Source: Tectiglobus sp965224045
GTDB taxonomy: Bacteria > Pseudomonadota > Alphaproteobacteria > Rhizobiales > Hyphomicrobiaceae
NCBI GenBank assembly: GCA_965224045.1
Contig: CBDCYD010000016.1
Coordinates: forward strand, 124,001 to 188,000
Direction: 5' to 3'
Length of the DNA stretch: 64,000 bases
The stretch's first letter is position 1. Each line of letters begins with the position of its first letter. The notes under the pieces were generated by a model, which was given only the letters and a program-made list of their open reading frames with translations, had not been told where the DNA came from and searched no databases. Below are positions 35,031 through 44,376 of the stretch, in pieces. The position numbers and the translations under genes were made by a program.

Positions 35031-36512
35031 ATGAACACTTCCCGCTGCCGACATTCAATACTAGGCCGGTCGGTGTTGATCGCAATGGCAGTTTTCGGCT
35101 TGGCGGCCAACGGTGCTTTGGCGCAGGACACCCGCAACAGCCTCGTCTATGAGACCGGTTCCCGTCCGACGATCGCGCGGTTTGCTTCGAAGCGTCCGCG
35201 GCACATGCCAGGTCTCAGCAATGATACCTTGGCGCAGTACGTTGTTGATTTGTCGTTTCAGCTCGAGAAGGGTCCTGCGCGCCGCCGGCTCGCGAAATGG
35301 AGGATGCCGCTTGCCGTCGGTCTCGATTGGCCGGGCGGGGCGGCCTACCGCCGGGAACTCGAGCGGTTTCTCGATGAACTGAATGCATCGTCACGGATCG
35401 AACTCTCGATGTCCGATAGGCCGGGCGACGCTGACATCCGCGTGCGTGTTGCCCCCTCGATCGAAATGCGGCGGGCGCTGGGATCGTCGTTTTGCATTGC
35501 CGTTCCAGGCGACAAGAGCTGGCCGGAGTTCGCTGCTGACTTCGCCAACGGATCGCATGCGCGCTGGTCCGATTTGGTGCATCCGCGCAAGGCGACGATA
35601 TTCATTCCCGACACGGCCCGTCCGTTTCTGGTGCGCGCGTGTCTACGCGAAGAATTGATGCAGGTGCTCGGACCGGCCGGCGACTTCTATTTTCTCGCTG
35701 GTTCCATTTTCAACGACGATCAGATTCATCTACAACCAACAGCGTTCGACTTTCTCGTCCTGCGCGTACTCTATGACCGGCGCCTGGTTGCGGGCATGAA
35801 ACCGGATCAGGTGCTGGGTGCCGCCAAGGCTGTGCTCGACGACATCAATCGCGCGGGACGTAACGTAAAGCCGCGCGCACGGCTCACGGTCGACAGGGCG
35901 TGGGAGAAGAGCTTTCAGCTCGCTCAATTCATGCATCACCCCAAGTTCGCGTCGGGATATTTCGATGACACGCGGGCGCAGACGGAGCGAATGGCTGCGC
36001 ACGACCCGCGGCGCTTGCTGACCCGCCTCGAAGCGGCGCGAAATCTGCAGCGCTATTCTCCGCGAGAGGCACACGGGCAACTGCTCGCGGTTGCCCGTGA
36101 CTATTCCGCGATGTTCGGGCCCGGCAATCTCTATGAAGCAACCGCCCGCCTGGATGCAGCCCGCATCGATCTCTGGTTCAAGAATTTTGCCGCAGCGCGC
36201 GCTGCAGCAGTTGCGGCACTTGCAACGTTCGTCGAACATGGCGATGAGCGGAAAGTCGTCGAGGCGATGCTGATAAGGGACGCGGCCGATGATCGCCGCC
36301 AGCGTGTTGCACTGGTCGAGGACGCGCGGCAGGATACCCGGAGCTGGGCGTTCTATGCGCTGGGCCGGCGACGGCAACCGGTGCCGCGCGCACCGCCGCC
36401 TGCTTCCTGGCAACCAGGTGCGTTCGTCGTACCGGGCATCATGCTGGCGCTCGGATTGGCAATCTACTTTCATTTTCGGCGCAGGCGCGTCGGACGGCGC
36501 TATGAGACTTGA
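35031..36512 (+). CDS. Exported DUF2927-type protein with C-terminal membrane anchor
   Basis: 493 residues. A signal peptide is visible (SVLIAMAVFGLAANGALA then QDT). Residues ~60-230 resemble DUF2927, including CIAVPGDKSW and the ACLREELMQVLGPAGDFY segment that carries the conserved acidic and aromatic residues. A helical region with possible TPR-like character follows, and near the C-terminus a hydrophobic stretch FVVPGIMLALGLAIYF precedes a basic tail (RRRRVGRR), a membrane anchor. Function unknown. It faces the Asp/Glu-racemase-family gene convergently, 42 bases apart. Confidence 0.7.
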   Translation: MNTSRCRHSILGRSVLIAMAVFGLAANGALAQDTRNSLVYETGSRPTIARFASKRPRHMPGLSNDTLAQYVVDLSFQLEKGPARRRLAKWRMPLAVGLDWPGGAAYRRELERFLDELNASSRIELSMSDRPGDADIRVRVAPSIEMRRALGSSFCIAVPGDKSWPEFAADFANGSHARWSDLVHPRKATIFIPDTARPFLVRACLREELMQVLGPAGDFYFLAGSIFNDDQIHLQPTAFDFLVLRVLYDRRLVAGMKPDQVLGAAKAVLDDINRAGRNVKPRARLTVDRAWEKSFQLAQFMHHPKFASGYFDDTRAQTERMAAHDPRRLLTRLEAARNLQRYSPREAHGQLLAVARDYSAMFGPGNLYEATARLDAARIDLWFKNFAAARAAAVAALATFVEHGDERKVVEAMLIRDAADDRRQRVALVEDARQDTRSWAFYALGRRRQPVPRAPPPASWQPGAFVVPGIMLALGLAIYFHFRRRRVGRRYET

Positions 36513-36554
36513 ACGCCGTGCTCGCCGGTCCCGCGGGCCGGTGTGGCAGGAGTT

Positions 36555-37307
36555 TCAGGTGCGCAGCAGGCGACCCGGAGCGCTGGGTGGTGGGGCAAGT
36601 CTGGCGAGTTTTCGCAAATGCCAGCCCAACGCGGCGTTGCTCGAGATGACCGGCTTGGCGATGCGTGTCTCCGCGGCATCGAGAATCGCGAAGGTCCGCA
36701 GGTTGGTGCACGATACGAAAACGGCGTCGACAGCTTCGTTCCGCCCAACTGCGCAAATCGCCTCCAGTACGGATGCCGGCGTTATCCGGGCAACGACGGC
36801 CTCCTGAGACTGCTCGAATGACGCGAAGTCGGCTATTTCGAGGCCTTCGCTCTCCAGTAATCGCTGCATGGCCGCCGACACGTCCGGGACATAGGGTGTG
36901 ATAAAGCCCAGCCGGCGGACGCCAAGTTCGCCGCAGGCTGCCATTACGGCGGTGATCGGATCCGTGCTGCGACAGCCCGGATGGATGCTGCGAATGAGTT
37001 CCGCGACCCGGTTTTGGCCGATCAAGGTTGCACCGGACGTGCATGCGTATGCGACGACATCCAGCGGGCGAGAGGTCGGCAGCAGCGAAAGCGTGAGGGG
37101 GAGATTGCGTTCCATCGCCCTCAGTGTTTCGGGCGTCACCTCTTCGGAACTGGCGATCCGTGCATGGTAGAGAACACCAGCGCCGTCACCGAAGATCGTG
37201 CTCAGTTCGCTCTCCAGCGTTTCGTCATTCTGCAGAACGATGAGGCCCAACGCCGCGGTGCCGCCGGCGCCCTCGTCAAGGGCAAAGGGAAGTTTCGTGC
37301 CCGCCAT
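36555..37307 (-). CDS. Asp/Glu racemase superfamily protein (maleate isomerase/arylmalonate decarboxylase/EutA-like)
   Basis: A 250-residue protein with the two-cysteine active site of this superfamily: Cys89 in AYACTSGATLIG and Cys200 in FVSCTNLRT. The spacing fits the maleate cis-trans isomerase/arylmalonate decarboxylase/EutA branch. EutA proteins occur in ectoine-use loci, and an ectoine hydrolase gene lies 7 kb away, but they are separated by a polyamine-type transporter, so that link is weak. The start at 37307 is preferred over a 70-residue extension with no family match; AGG sits close upstream. Divergent from the ABC transporter operon. Confidence 0.75.
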   Translation of the reverse strand: MAGTKLPFALDEGAGGTAALGLIVLQNDETLESELSTIFGDGAGVLYHARIASSEEVTPETLRAMERNLPLTLSLLPTSRPLDVVAYACTSGATLIGQNRVAELIRSIHPGCRSTDPITAVMAACGELGVRRLGFITPYVPDVSAAMQRLLESEGLEIADFASFEQSQEAVVARITPASVLEAICAVGRNEAVDAVFVSCTNLRTFAILDAAETRIAKPVISSNAALGWHLRKLARLAPPPSAPGRLLRT

Positions 37308-37608
37308 CTTCCTATGAACCTTCGGTTGGCCCCGCGATTCCAGTAAATTTGGGCAGCATGCCAAAACGCCATCCCGCAGAACGTCGTCAGTGTGGCTGAA
37401 ACCCCGCTTTGGCGCGCAGCGGGCACGATCCAGGGCAGTTTCTCCGAAAAGTCTGCGAAAACCAAGACAGTTTTCCTGGAAATCCATTGCGTAACCTGTC
37501 AGACTTCCGGCGCGACGCAAGGGCGGTGGGATAGCAGCCGTGACGTGCTGAGCGGTGTGATTGGTATGTTGCGGGCGTCGACCCGTTATGCAGAAGATTG
37601 AGGTTTGT
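37308..37608. other. Divergent intergenic region
   Basis: About 300 bases between the racemase-family gene and the ABC ATPase gene. I see no gene in it. It should hold the promoters for both directions, including the transporter-agmatinase operon, but I cannot point to a clear promoter. Confidence 0.4.
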
Positions 37609-38727
37609 GTGCAGTCACAATCTGCCTTGGTGTCCGACGTTCACGTGAAATTCAAGGACGTTCAAAAGAGCTACGACGGCAAAACCCTCGTCGTTAAGAA
37701 TCTCAACATTGACATTGCGCGCGGCGAATTCCTGACGCTGCTCGGCCCGTCCGGATCGGGCAAGACGACGACGCTGATGATGCTTGCCGGCTTCGAGACG
37801 GCAACGCATGGCGAGATTCTCCTGAGTGGAACACCGATCAACAATGTGCCGCCGAACAAGCGCGGCATCGGTATGGTGTTTCAGAACTACGCATTGTTCC
37901 CGCACATGACGGTGGCGGAAAATCTCGCGTTCCCCCTGCAGGTCCGGAGAATGCCGAAGGCCGAGATCCAGGCGAAGATCAAGCGCGCGCTGGAGATGGT
38001 CTCGCTGCCAGAGTTCGCAAGCCGAAGACCGGCGCAGCTGTCGGGCGGACAGCAGCAGCGCGTGGCGCTGGCCCGTGCTTTGGTGTTCGACCCTGAACTG
38101 GTGCTGATGGACGAGCCGCTCGGGGCGCTGGACAAGCAGCTGCGCGAGCAGATGCAATATGAGATCAAGCATATTCACGAAAACCTCGGGGTGACGGTCG
38201 TCTACGTCACACACGACCAGTCGGAAGCCCTGACGATGTCGAACCGCATTGCGGTGTTCAACGACGGTGTCATCCAGCAGCTCGCCGTGCCCGATGATCT
38301 CTATGAGCGCCCAGCCAACGCGTTCGTAGCCGGCTTCATCGGCGAGAACAATCGCCTTGAAGGGACGGTCGAGACGATCGACGGTGACTATTGCGACGTC
38401 AAGCTGAAGACCGGTGAGAACATCAAGGCGCTGGCTGTGAACGTGAGCCGGCCAGGCGAACCGACGCTGCTGTCGCTTCGACCGGAACGAATTTTGATCA
38501 ATCCGGCGGCGGAAACATCACTGGATACCCAGTTGCCGGGCCGGGTCGAGGAACTGATTTATCTTGGCGACCATATTCGGACGCGGCTAAGTGTGGCCGG
38601 GCGGGATGACTTTGTCGTCAAGATATCAAACCGGGAAACAAAGCGTTTTCCGGGGCCGGGAGAAACAGTGGCGCTCAGCTGGCATTCGGATGACTGCCGC
38701 GCACTCGATTTCCAGATGATCGCCTAA
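37609..38727 (+). CDS. Polyamine-type ABC transporter ATP-binding protein (PotA-like)
   Basis: About 372 residues. Walker A GPSGSGKTT (46-54), Q-loop FQNYALFPH, signature LSGGQQQRVALARAL, Walker B LVLMDEPLGALD and H-loop VTHDQSEAL are intact, and a C-terminal TOBE domain (RPERILI) completes the PotA pattern. The GTG at 37609 is preceded by GAGG; an ATG at 37588 is possible. First gene of a five-gene plus-strand operon (ATPase, binding protein, two permeases, ureohydrolase). Substrates of this class are putrescine, spermidine or other cationic amines. Confidence 0.92.
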   Translation: MQSQSALVSDVHVKFKDVQKSYDGKTLVVKNLNIDIARGEFLTLLGPSGSGKTTTLMMLAGFETATHGEILLSGTPINNVPPNKRGIGMVFQNYALFPHMTVAENLAFPLQVRRMPKAEIQAKIKRALEMVSLPEFASRRPAQLSGGQQQRVALARALVFDPELVLMDEPLGALDKQLREQMQYEIKHIHENLGVTVVYVTHDQSEALTMSNRIAVFNDGVIQQLAVPDDLYERPANAFVAGFIGENNRLEGTVETIDGDYCDVKLKTGENIKALAVNVSRPGEPTLLSLRPERILINPAAETSLDTQLPGRVEELIYLGDHIRTRLSVAGRDDFVVKISNRETKRFPGPGETVALSWHSDDCRALDFQMIA

Positions 38728-38824
38728 AGCCGCGGTCAAACGGAAGACGGCGGGTTGGATCAATGCGATCGGACCCATCAACCAAGAGCCCTGATCGAAA
38801 GGGACAACAAAGGGAGAAACGTCA

Positions 38825-39928
38825 GTGCATCGTTATTTAAGAAGCGGAGTGGCAGCGATTGCCACTTGCGCCGTGCTGGTCGGTGGAGCCTTCACCGTCT
38901 GGGCGGCCAAGGAACTTGTCGTCGTGTCGTGGGGTGGCGCCTATTCGGCCAGCCAGCAAAAGGCCTATCACGACCCCTATATGGCCAAAAACAAGGACAT
39001 CAAGATCCTGAACGACGACTCGGCCAATGAGGCCGTCGCAAAGCTGCGTGCGCAGGCCGAGGCCAAGAACATCACCTGGGATCTCGTCGATGTCGTGGCC
39101 TCGGATGCCATCCGGCTCTGCGATGAAGGCCTTGCCATGGAAATTGATCATGACAAGGTCCTGGCTCCGGCGCCGGACGGCACGCCGGCCAGCAAGGACT
39201 TCGGTGATCTTATCGTTTCGCCGTGCTTCATTCCGCAGATCGTCTATTCCACGACGTTCGGCTACCGTACGGACAAGGTGAAGGAAAAGCCTACGAGCGT
39301 GTGCGCCGTCTTCGACGTCAAGAAGTTCCCCGGCAAACGTTCGCTGGAAAAGCGTCCGATCAACAACGTCGAATGGGCGTTGATCTGTGATGGCGTCGAT
39401 CCCAAGGATGTCTACAAGGTCCTGGATACCAAGGAAGGCCGTGAGCGCGCGTTCAAGAAGCTCGATACGATCAAGGATCATGTCATCTGGTGGTCAAAAG
39501 GCGCCCAGACACCACAGCTTCTTGCCGACGGTGAAGTTGTCATGGGTTCCACCTACAATGGCCGCCTGTTCTCGCTCATCGAGGAAAAGAAGGCACCGGT
39601 TGCCATGCTCTGGGACTGGCAAGTCTTCGATCTCGACGGCTGGATCGTCCCGAAGGGCACCAAGAACCTGGATGAGGTCTTGAAGTATCTGCGCTTTGCC
39701 ACCGATACGCAGCGCCTCGCCGATCAGGCCAAATACATCTCGTATGGCCCTGCCCGGAAATCCTCCGCGCCGCTGGTCGGCAAGCACGCGACGCTCGGCA
39801 TCGATATGAAACCGCATATGCCGACGACGCCTGAAAACGCGAAGACGACGCTGCTCTATAACTACGAGTGGTGGGCCGACAATCGCGATGATATGGACCA
39901 ACAGTTCCAGGCCTGGTTGGCGAAATAG
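38825..39928 (+). CDS. ABC transporter periplasmic binding protein (PotD-like)
   Basis: A 367-residue family 1 extracellular binding protein. The signal sequence is AAIATCAVLVGGAFTVWA, and the mature start KELVVVSWGGAYSASQQKA is typical of PotD/PotF relatives. LADGEVVMGSTYNGR and WDWQVFDLDGWIVPKGTKN lie in the ligand cleft. The start is the GTG at 38825 after GGGAG. Position between ATPase and permease genes confirms its role in the importer. Ligand inferred as a polyamine or guanidino compound from the agmatinase-like gene at the end of the operon. Confidence 0.92.
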   Translation: MHRYLRSGVAAIATCAVLVGGAFTVWAAKELVVVSWGGAYSASQQKAYHDPYMAKNKDIKILNDDSANEAVAKLRAQAEAKNITWDLVDVVASDAIRLCDEGLAMEIDHDKVLAPAPDGTPASKDFGDLIVSPCFIPQIVYSTTFGYRTDKVKEKPTSVCAVFDVKKFPGKRSLEKRPINNVEWALICDGVDPKDVYKVLDTKEGRERAFKKLDTIKDHVIWWSKGAQTPQLLADGEVVMGSTYNGRLFSLIEEKKAPVAMLWDWQVFDLDGWIVPKGTKNLDEVLKYLRFATDTQRLADQAKYISYGPARKSSAPLVGKHATLGIDMKPHMPTTPENAKTTLLYNYEWWADNRDDMDQQFQAWLAK

Positions 39929-39959
39929 CGCGCAGAACCGAAGGCATTTCGAGCAAAGG

Positions 39960-39983
39960 CCGGGAGCGGTGTGCCGCTCCCGG
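39960..39983 (+). promoter_or_regulatory. Perfect stem-loop after the ABC binding-protein gene
   Basis: CCGGGAGCGG-TGTG-CCGCTCCCGG is a perfect 10-bp stem with a four-base loop, 31 bases after the binding-protein stop and 32 bases before the permease start. No T-run follows, so it is more likely an mRNA-stabilising or attenuating hairpin that keeps the binding protein in excess over the permeases. Confidence 0.7.
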
Positions 39984-40015
39984 ATCGATCAGACCTTGGA
40001 TGGCGAGGCGCGCCG

Positions 40016-41296
40016 ATGGCCGATACCACCGCAACCGCGCAGTACACGCCTGAGTCTCTAACGACCGCCGACGGCGTGCCTCTGCAAACAAGCCTGGCGC
40101 GTGCGCAGCGGCGCCAGAAGCTGCAGGCATTGGCGCTCGTTGCACCCCTTTTCCTGTTTATCCTGATCACGTTCTTTCTGCCGATAGCGGACATGCTGTT
40201 CCGCAGCGTCCAGAACGAAATCGTCCCTCAGACATTGCCTCGCACCGTCGAGGCGCTGGCGCAGTGGGACCCGGAAAAAACCGAGTTGCCCGGTGAGGCG
40301 GTCTATGCGGCCATGGCTGCGGACCTCGCCGAGGCGAGGAAAAACCGCACCAATACCAAGGTTGGCCAGCGCCTCAACTACGAACGTTCCGGCCTTTCAA
40401 GCCTGTTCCGCAAGACGCCGCGTCGCCTCAGGCGGGTGAAGCAGGGACCCTACAAGGACGCCTTCCTGAAAATCGACTCCGATTGGGGTGATCCTGAAAC
40501 CTGGAAGCTGATCAAACGGTTCAGCGGACGCTATACGGACGGGTATTTCCTGGCGGCCGCGGATTTGGCGCGTGACAGTGCCGGCAACGTCGTCAGCCAA
40601 CCCGAGACCAGTCAGATCTACCGGTTGCTGTTCGAGCGCACACTGCTTCTGAGCCTCGTCATTACCTTCATGACGTTGCTGCTCGGCTATCCGATAGCCT
40701 ACCTGCTGGCAACATTGCCGGCGCGGATATCAAACCTGCTGATCATCCTCGTTTTGTTGCCGTTCTGGACATCCTTGCTGGTGAGAACGACGTCGTGGAT
40801 CGTGCTGCTGCAGCAGCAGGGCGTGATCAACGATTTCCTGGTCGCCACAGGGCTGATCGGAGAAGATGGCCGCCTGTCGATGATCTACAATGCGACGGGC
40901 ACCGTCATTGCGATGACGCACATCCTGCTGCCGTTCATGATCCTGCCGATCTACTCCGTGATGAAGACGATCCCGCCGTCATACGTGCGGGCCGCGCGCT
41001 CGCTCGGGGCGACGTCGTTCACTGCGTTCTGGCGGGTCTATTTTCCGAATACGATACCCGGAATCGGTGCCGGCGCCATTCTCGTCTTTATCCTTGCGAT
41101 CGGCTACTACATCACGCCGGAACTTGTCGGCGGAACGTCCGGCACGTTCATTTCCAACCGCATCGCCTACCACATCTCGGCCTCCCTCAACTGGGGCCTG
41201 GCGGCAGCGCTCGGCACCATACTGCTTGTCGTCGTGCTGGTGCTCTATTTCCTCTATGACCGCATTGTCGGCATCGACAACATGAAGCTCGGGTGA
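40016..41296 (+). CDS. ABC transporter permease (PotB-like)
   Basis: A 426-residue permease starting at ATG 40016 (GAGG upstream). The first membrane span is near residues 37-65. A soluble insert of roughly 135 residues, charged and rich in Arg and Lys, follows before five further spans, making this protein longer than E. coli PotB; such an insert occurs in some alphaproteobacterial PotB relatives. The EAA loop reads SYVRAARSLGATSFTAFWRVYFP, the ATPase docking site. Couples with the PotC-like gene seven bases downstream. Confidence 0.92.
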   Translation: MADTTATAQYTPESLTTADGVPLQTSLARAQRRQKLQALALVAPLFLFILITFFLPIADMLFRSVQNEIVPQTLPRTVEALAQWDPEKTELPGEAVYAAMAADLAEARKNRTNTKVGQRLNYERSGLSSLFRKTPRRLRRVKQGPYKDAFLKIDSDWGDPETWKLIKRFSGRYTDGYFLAAADLARDSAGNVVSQPETSQIYRLLFERTLLLSLVITFMTLLLGYPIAYLLATLPARISNLLIILVLLPFWTSLLVRTTSWIVLLQQQGVINDFLVATGLIGEDGRLSMIYNATGTVIAMTHILLPFMILPIYSVMKTIPPSYVRAARSLGATSFTAFWRVYFPNTIPGIGAGAILVFILAIGYYITPELVGGTSGTFISNRIAYHISASLNWGLAAALGTILLVVVLVLYFLYDRIVGIDNMKLG

Positions 41297-41303
41297 TCAG
41301 AGC

Positions 41304-42158
41304 ATGGCCGCATTGCCTCCATATACAACCCTGATTGAGCGGATCTGGCACTATGCGTTTCGTGTCATCTGCGCCCTGATCCTGTTCTTTCTGATCATGC
41401 CGATCCTGGTGATCATCCCGCTGTCCTTCAATGCCGGCGACTATTTCACCTTCACCAAGGAAATGCTGGCGCTGGACCCGGCCGGCTATTCGCTGCAGTG
41501 GTACAATGACTTCTTCACCAACCCGAACTGGCAGGGTGCGGTTCGCAACAGCGTGATCATTTCGATTTTCTCAACGCTGATCGCGACCACGCTCGGCACC
41601 CTGGCCGCGCTCGGATTGAGCCAGGCGCAGATGCCGGCCAAATCCGCGATCATGGCATTGCTGCTCTCGCCGATGATCGTGCCGCTGATCATCTCGGCCG
41701 CGGGCATGTACTTCTTTTATTCGCGCGTCGGGCTTCAGGGCACTTTGCTCGGCGTGATCCTGGCCCATGCAGCGCTCGGCACGCCGTTCGTCGTGATAAC
41801 TGTGACGGCGACGCTGGTCGGGTTCGACCGATCATTGATCCGGGCCGCACTGGGCCTTGGCGCGTCGCCGGTTACGGTGCTGTGGCGGGTGATTGTGCCG
41901 ATCATTCTGCCGGGCGTCATTTCGGGCGCGCTGTTTGCGTTCATCACCTCGTTCGATGAGGTCGTGGTTGTGCTGTTTGTCGGCAGCTTCGAGCAACGCA
42001 CGATACCGTGGCAGATGTTCTCAGGCATTCGCGAACATATCAGCCCGACCATTCTTGCCGTTGCGACGGTGCTCGTCGGGGTTTCGATCGTTCTTCTGAC
42101 GGTTCTCGAATTGCTGCGGCGACGCTCGGAGCGCATGCGCGGCGTGACCGCGAGTTGA
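41304..42158 (+). CDS. ABC transporter permease (PotC-like)
   Basis: A 284-residue permease with six hydrophobic spans and the docking loop RAALGLGASPVTVLWRVIVP. The N-terminal ICALILFFLIMPILVIIPLSF and the FSTLIATTLGTLAALGL segment fit PotC. Starts seven bases after the PotB-like stop and ends 22 bases before the ureohydrolase start. Confidence 0.93.
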   Translation: MAALPPYTTLIERIWHYAFRVICALILFFLIMPILVIIPLSFNAGDYFTFTKEMLALDPAGYSLQWYNDFFTNPNWQGAVRNSVIISIFSTLIATTLGTLAALGLSQAQMPAKSAIMALLLSPMIVPLIISAAGMYFFYSRVGLQGTLLGVILAHAALGTPFVVITVTATLVGFDRSLIRAALGLGASPVTVLWRVIVPIILPGVISGALFAFITSFDEVVVVLFVGSFEQRTIPWQMFSGIREHISPTILAVATVLVGVSIVLLTVLELLRRRSERMRGVTAS

Positions 42159-42180
42159 CTTGGAAAAGAGGTGGGTCCGC

Positions 42181-43134
42181 ATGGCGGATCACGGCTATGA
42201 AGGCGGGCGGCTCAACCTGCCGTTCGTCGGCATTTGTACGTTCGGCAAATGGCCCTATCAGGCGGACTGGAGCCGGCTTGATGCCGATGTTGCGGTGCTC
42301 GGTGCTCCGTTCGACTTCGGTACGCAATGGCGTGCCGGTGCCCGTCAGGGGCCGCGCGGCATTCGCGAAGCATCGACGCTGTTCGCCTTCGGGCACGCCG
42401 GTGCCTACGATCATGAAGATGACATCACGTACCTGCCGGAGGGAAGGTTCAGGCTCGTCGATATCGGTGATGCAGACATCGTCCATACCGATACGATGCA
42501 GAGCCATGCCAACATCGAGGAGGGTGTTCGGGCCATCCTCGATGCGGGTGCGCTGCCGGTCGTGCTCGGCGGTGATCATTCGGTCAACATTGCCTGCATC
42601 AACGCCTTCGATGGCCAGGACGAGATCCACGTGGTCCAGATCGATGCGCACCTCGATTTCGTCGATGAGCGCCATGGCGTCCGTTACGGCCACGGCAACC
42701 CGATGCGGCGCGCGGCCGAAAAATCGTATGTCACCGGCTTGACGCAGATCGGTATCCGCAACGTCTCCTCGACTGCGCGCGAGGGCTACGATGACGCGCG
42801 GGAAATGGGGTCCGATATCCTGTCGGTTCGCCAATTCCGAAAGATCGGCGTCGCGGGCGTGCTGGCGCGGATTCCGACCGGGCGGCGCTACTACGTTACC
42901 TTGGGCATCGATGCCTTCGACCCGTCGATTGCGCCGGGCACGGGCACGCCGAGCCACGGCGGGTTTCTCTATTACGAGGTGCTGGAACTGCTCGACGGCC
43001 TGGCCAAACGTGGCCCGATCGTCGGGATGGATCTGGTCGAAGTCGCGCCGGACTATGACCCGACGGGCTCGACGACCACACTCGCAGCCCAGATTCTGAT
43101 GAACGCAATAGGCCGGATCCTGCACCACCGTTGA
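42181..43134 (+). CDS. Agmatinase-family ureohydrolase
   Basis: A 317-residue arginase-fold enzyme with a dimanganese site: His133 in LGGDHS, Asp155/His157/Asp159 in IDAHLDF, and the third metal motif GIDAFDPS. The TGTPSHGG segment is typical of agmatinase and guanidinobutyrase relatives. The start at 42181 follows GAGGTGGG. It hydrolyses a guanidino compound to urea and an amine; cotranscription with a polyamine-type importer points to uptake and breakdown of agmatine or a similar compound. The exact substrate cannot be assigned by eye. Confidence 0.87.
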   Translation: MADHGYEGGRLNLPFVGICTFGKWPYQADWSRLDADVAVLGAPFDFGTQWRAGARQGPRGIREASTLFAFGHAGAYDHEDDITYLPEGRFRLVDIGDADIVHTDTMQSHANIEEGVRAILDAGALPVVLGGDHSVNIACINAFDGQDEIHVVQIDAHLDFVDERHGVRYGHGNPMRRAAEKSYVTGLTQIGIRNVSSTAREGYDDAREMGSDILSVRQFRKIGVAGVLARIPTGRRYYVTLGIDAFDPSIAPGTGTPSHGGFLYYEVLELLDGLAKRGPIVGMDLVEVAPDYDPTGSTTTLAAQILMNAIGRILHHR

Positions 43135-43184
43135 ACGTGCAACGCCCGCCCCACGATGGCGTTCCCGCGCAACTGGGCTGCGGT

Positions 43185-44372
43185 TCACGCACGCAGCTTG
43201 TTGTTCAGGCCGTCGAGCATGTCGAGACAGGCCTGCAGCTGTGTCACTGCAACGAATTCATCCGGTTTGTGCGCCTGCGCGATTGATCCCGGGCCGCAGA
43301 CGACGGCCGCGGCACCGAGATCCTGGAACAACCCGGCCTCGGTTCCGAACGAGACGACGTCGGCGTCGTGGCATCCCGTGAGTTCGGCGACGAGCGTACG
43401 CGCCTCGTTGTCCGGCATTACCTCGAGGCTGCCGACTTCGGCGATGACGCGCGTGCGAATTTCGGCCTCCGGTGCGCCCGCGCGCATACGGGGCAGCAGC
43501 TCGTCGCGGCAAAAGGCGGCAAGCTTTGCCTTGACATGGTCAGCATCGCGCGTGTCGACCGGCCGCATCTCCCAATCGACCGCGCAGTGTGCCGCAATGA
43601 CGTTGCGCGCGCTGCCGCCCGCGATCCGGCCGACCTGCACCGTCGTCCATGGCGGTTCGTAGCGGCTTTCAGGCGGAGGCCTGCGCTTCAATTCGTCGCC
43701 AAGTTCCAGAAGCCGCGCAACGTAGCGCACGGCGTATTCGATCGCATTGACGCCGCGGTCCGGTTCCGAGCCATGGCCCGCGCGGCCGGTGAACTCAGTG
43801 GTGTATTCATAGCAGCCTTTGTGGCCTTCGATGATGCGCATGTCCGTCGGCTCGCCGATGATCGCGGCCGTTGGGCGAATGTTGCGCCTGGCGAGCTCTG
43901 CGACGAGCTGCTGTGCACCGAGGCAGCCGACCTCTTCATCGTAGGTCAACGAGACATGAACCGGGCGGGCTAGATTTGTCGAGGCAAATTGCGGCGCCAT
44001 GGCCAGCGCCGCGGCAACGAAGCCTTTCATGTCGCACGCGCCGCGCCCATAAAGGCGTCCATCGGTTTCGCGCATGGCAAATGGATCCGACGCCCACTCG
44101 GCGGTATCGGCAGGGACCACGTCGGTATGGCCGGACAGTACGATGCCGTCGGCGCGCTCCGGGCCGATGGTCGCGAACAGGTTTGCCTTGCTGCCGCCGT
44201 CGTCGTGAGACACGAACACCTCGGCCCCGCATGCATCGAGCCGATTGGCCGCGTAGTCGATCAAATCCAGGTTGCTGTCAGCGGAGACCGTCGGAAAGGC
44301 GATCAGGTCCGCAAGGATGGCCTTGGTCTGTTCGATCGCAGTCGCCGACGAGTCGCTTGCGGGTTTTGCCAT
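43185..44372 (-). CDS. M20 deacetylase, acetylornithine deacetylase (ArgE)-like
   Basis: A 395-residue zinc metallopeptidase-fold enzyme. Motifs are LSGHTDVVP (first His and catalytic Asp), GRGACDMKGF (bridging Asp), TYDEEVGCLG (catalytic Glu pair) and IGEPTDM, with the C-terminal His in AQAHKPDEF. ArgE hydrolyses N-acetylornithine. Here the gene begins four bases after the ectoine hydrolase stop, so it may instead deacetylate the N-acetyl-2,4-diaminobutyrate that hydrolase produces, a job usually done by the unrelated DoeB/EutE. Confidence 0.85.
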   Translation of the reverse strand: MAKPASDSSATAIEQTKAILADLIAFPTVSADSNLDLIDYAANRLDACGAEVFVSHDDGGSKANLFATIGPERADGIVLSGHTDVVPADTAEWASDPFAMRETDGRLYGRGACDMKGFVAAALAMAPQFASTNLARPVHVSLTYDEEVGCLGAQQLVAELARRNIRPTAAIIGEPTDMRIIEGHKGCYEYTTEFTGRAGHGSEPDRGVNAIEYAVRYVARLLELGDELKRRPPPESRYEPPWTTVQVGRIAGGSARNVIAAHCAVDWEMRPVDTRDADHVKAKLAAFCRDELLPRMRAGAPEAEIRTRVIAEVGSLEVMPDNEARTLVAELTGCHDADVVSFGTEAGLFQDLGAAAVVCGPGSIAQAHKPDEFVAVTQLQACLDMLDGLNNKLRA

Positions 44373-44376
44373 TGCC

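Noticed and set aside
42181..43134. Formiminoglutamase (HutG-type ureohydrolase) completing the histidine pathway
   Set aside because: It is 12 kb from the hut genes, is in an operon with a polyamine-type importer, and HutF makes a formiminoglutamase unnecessary.
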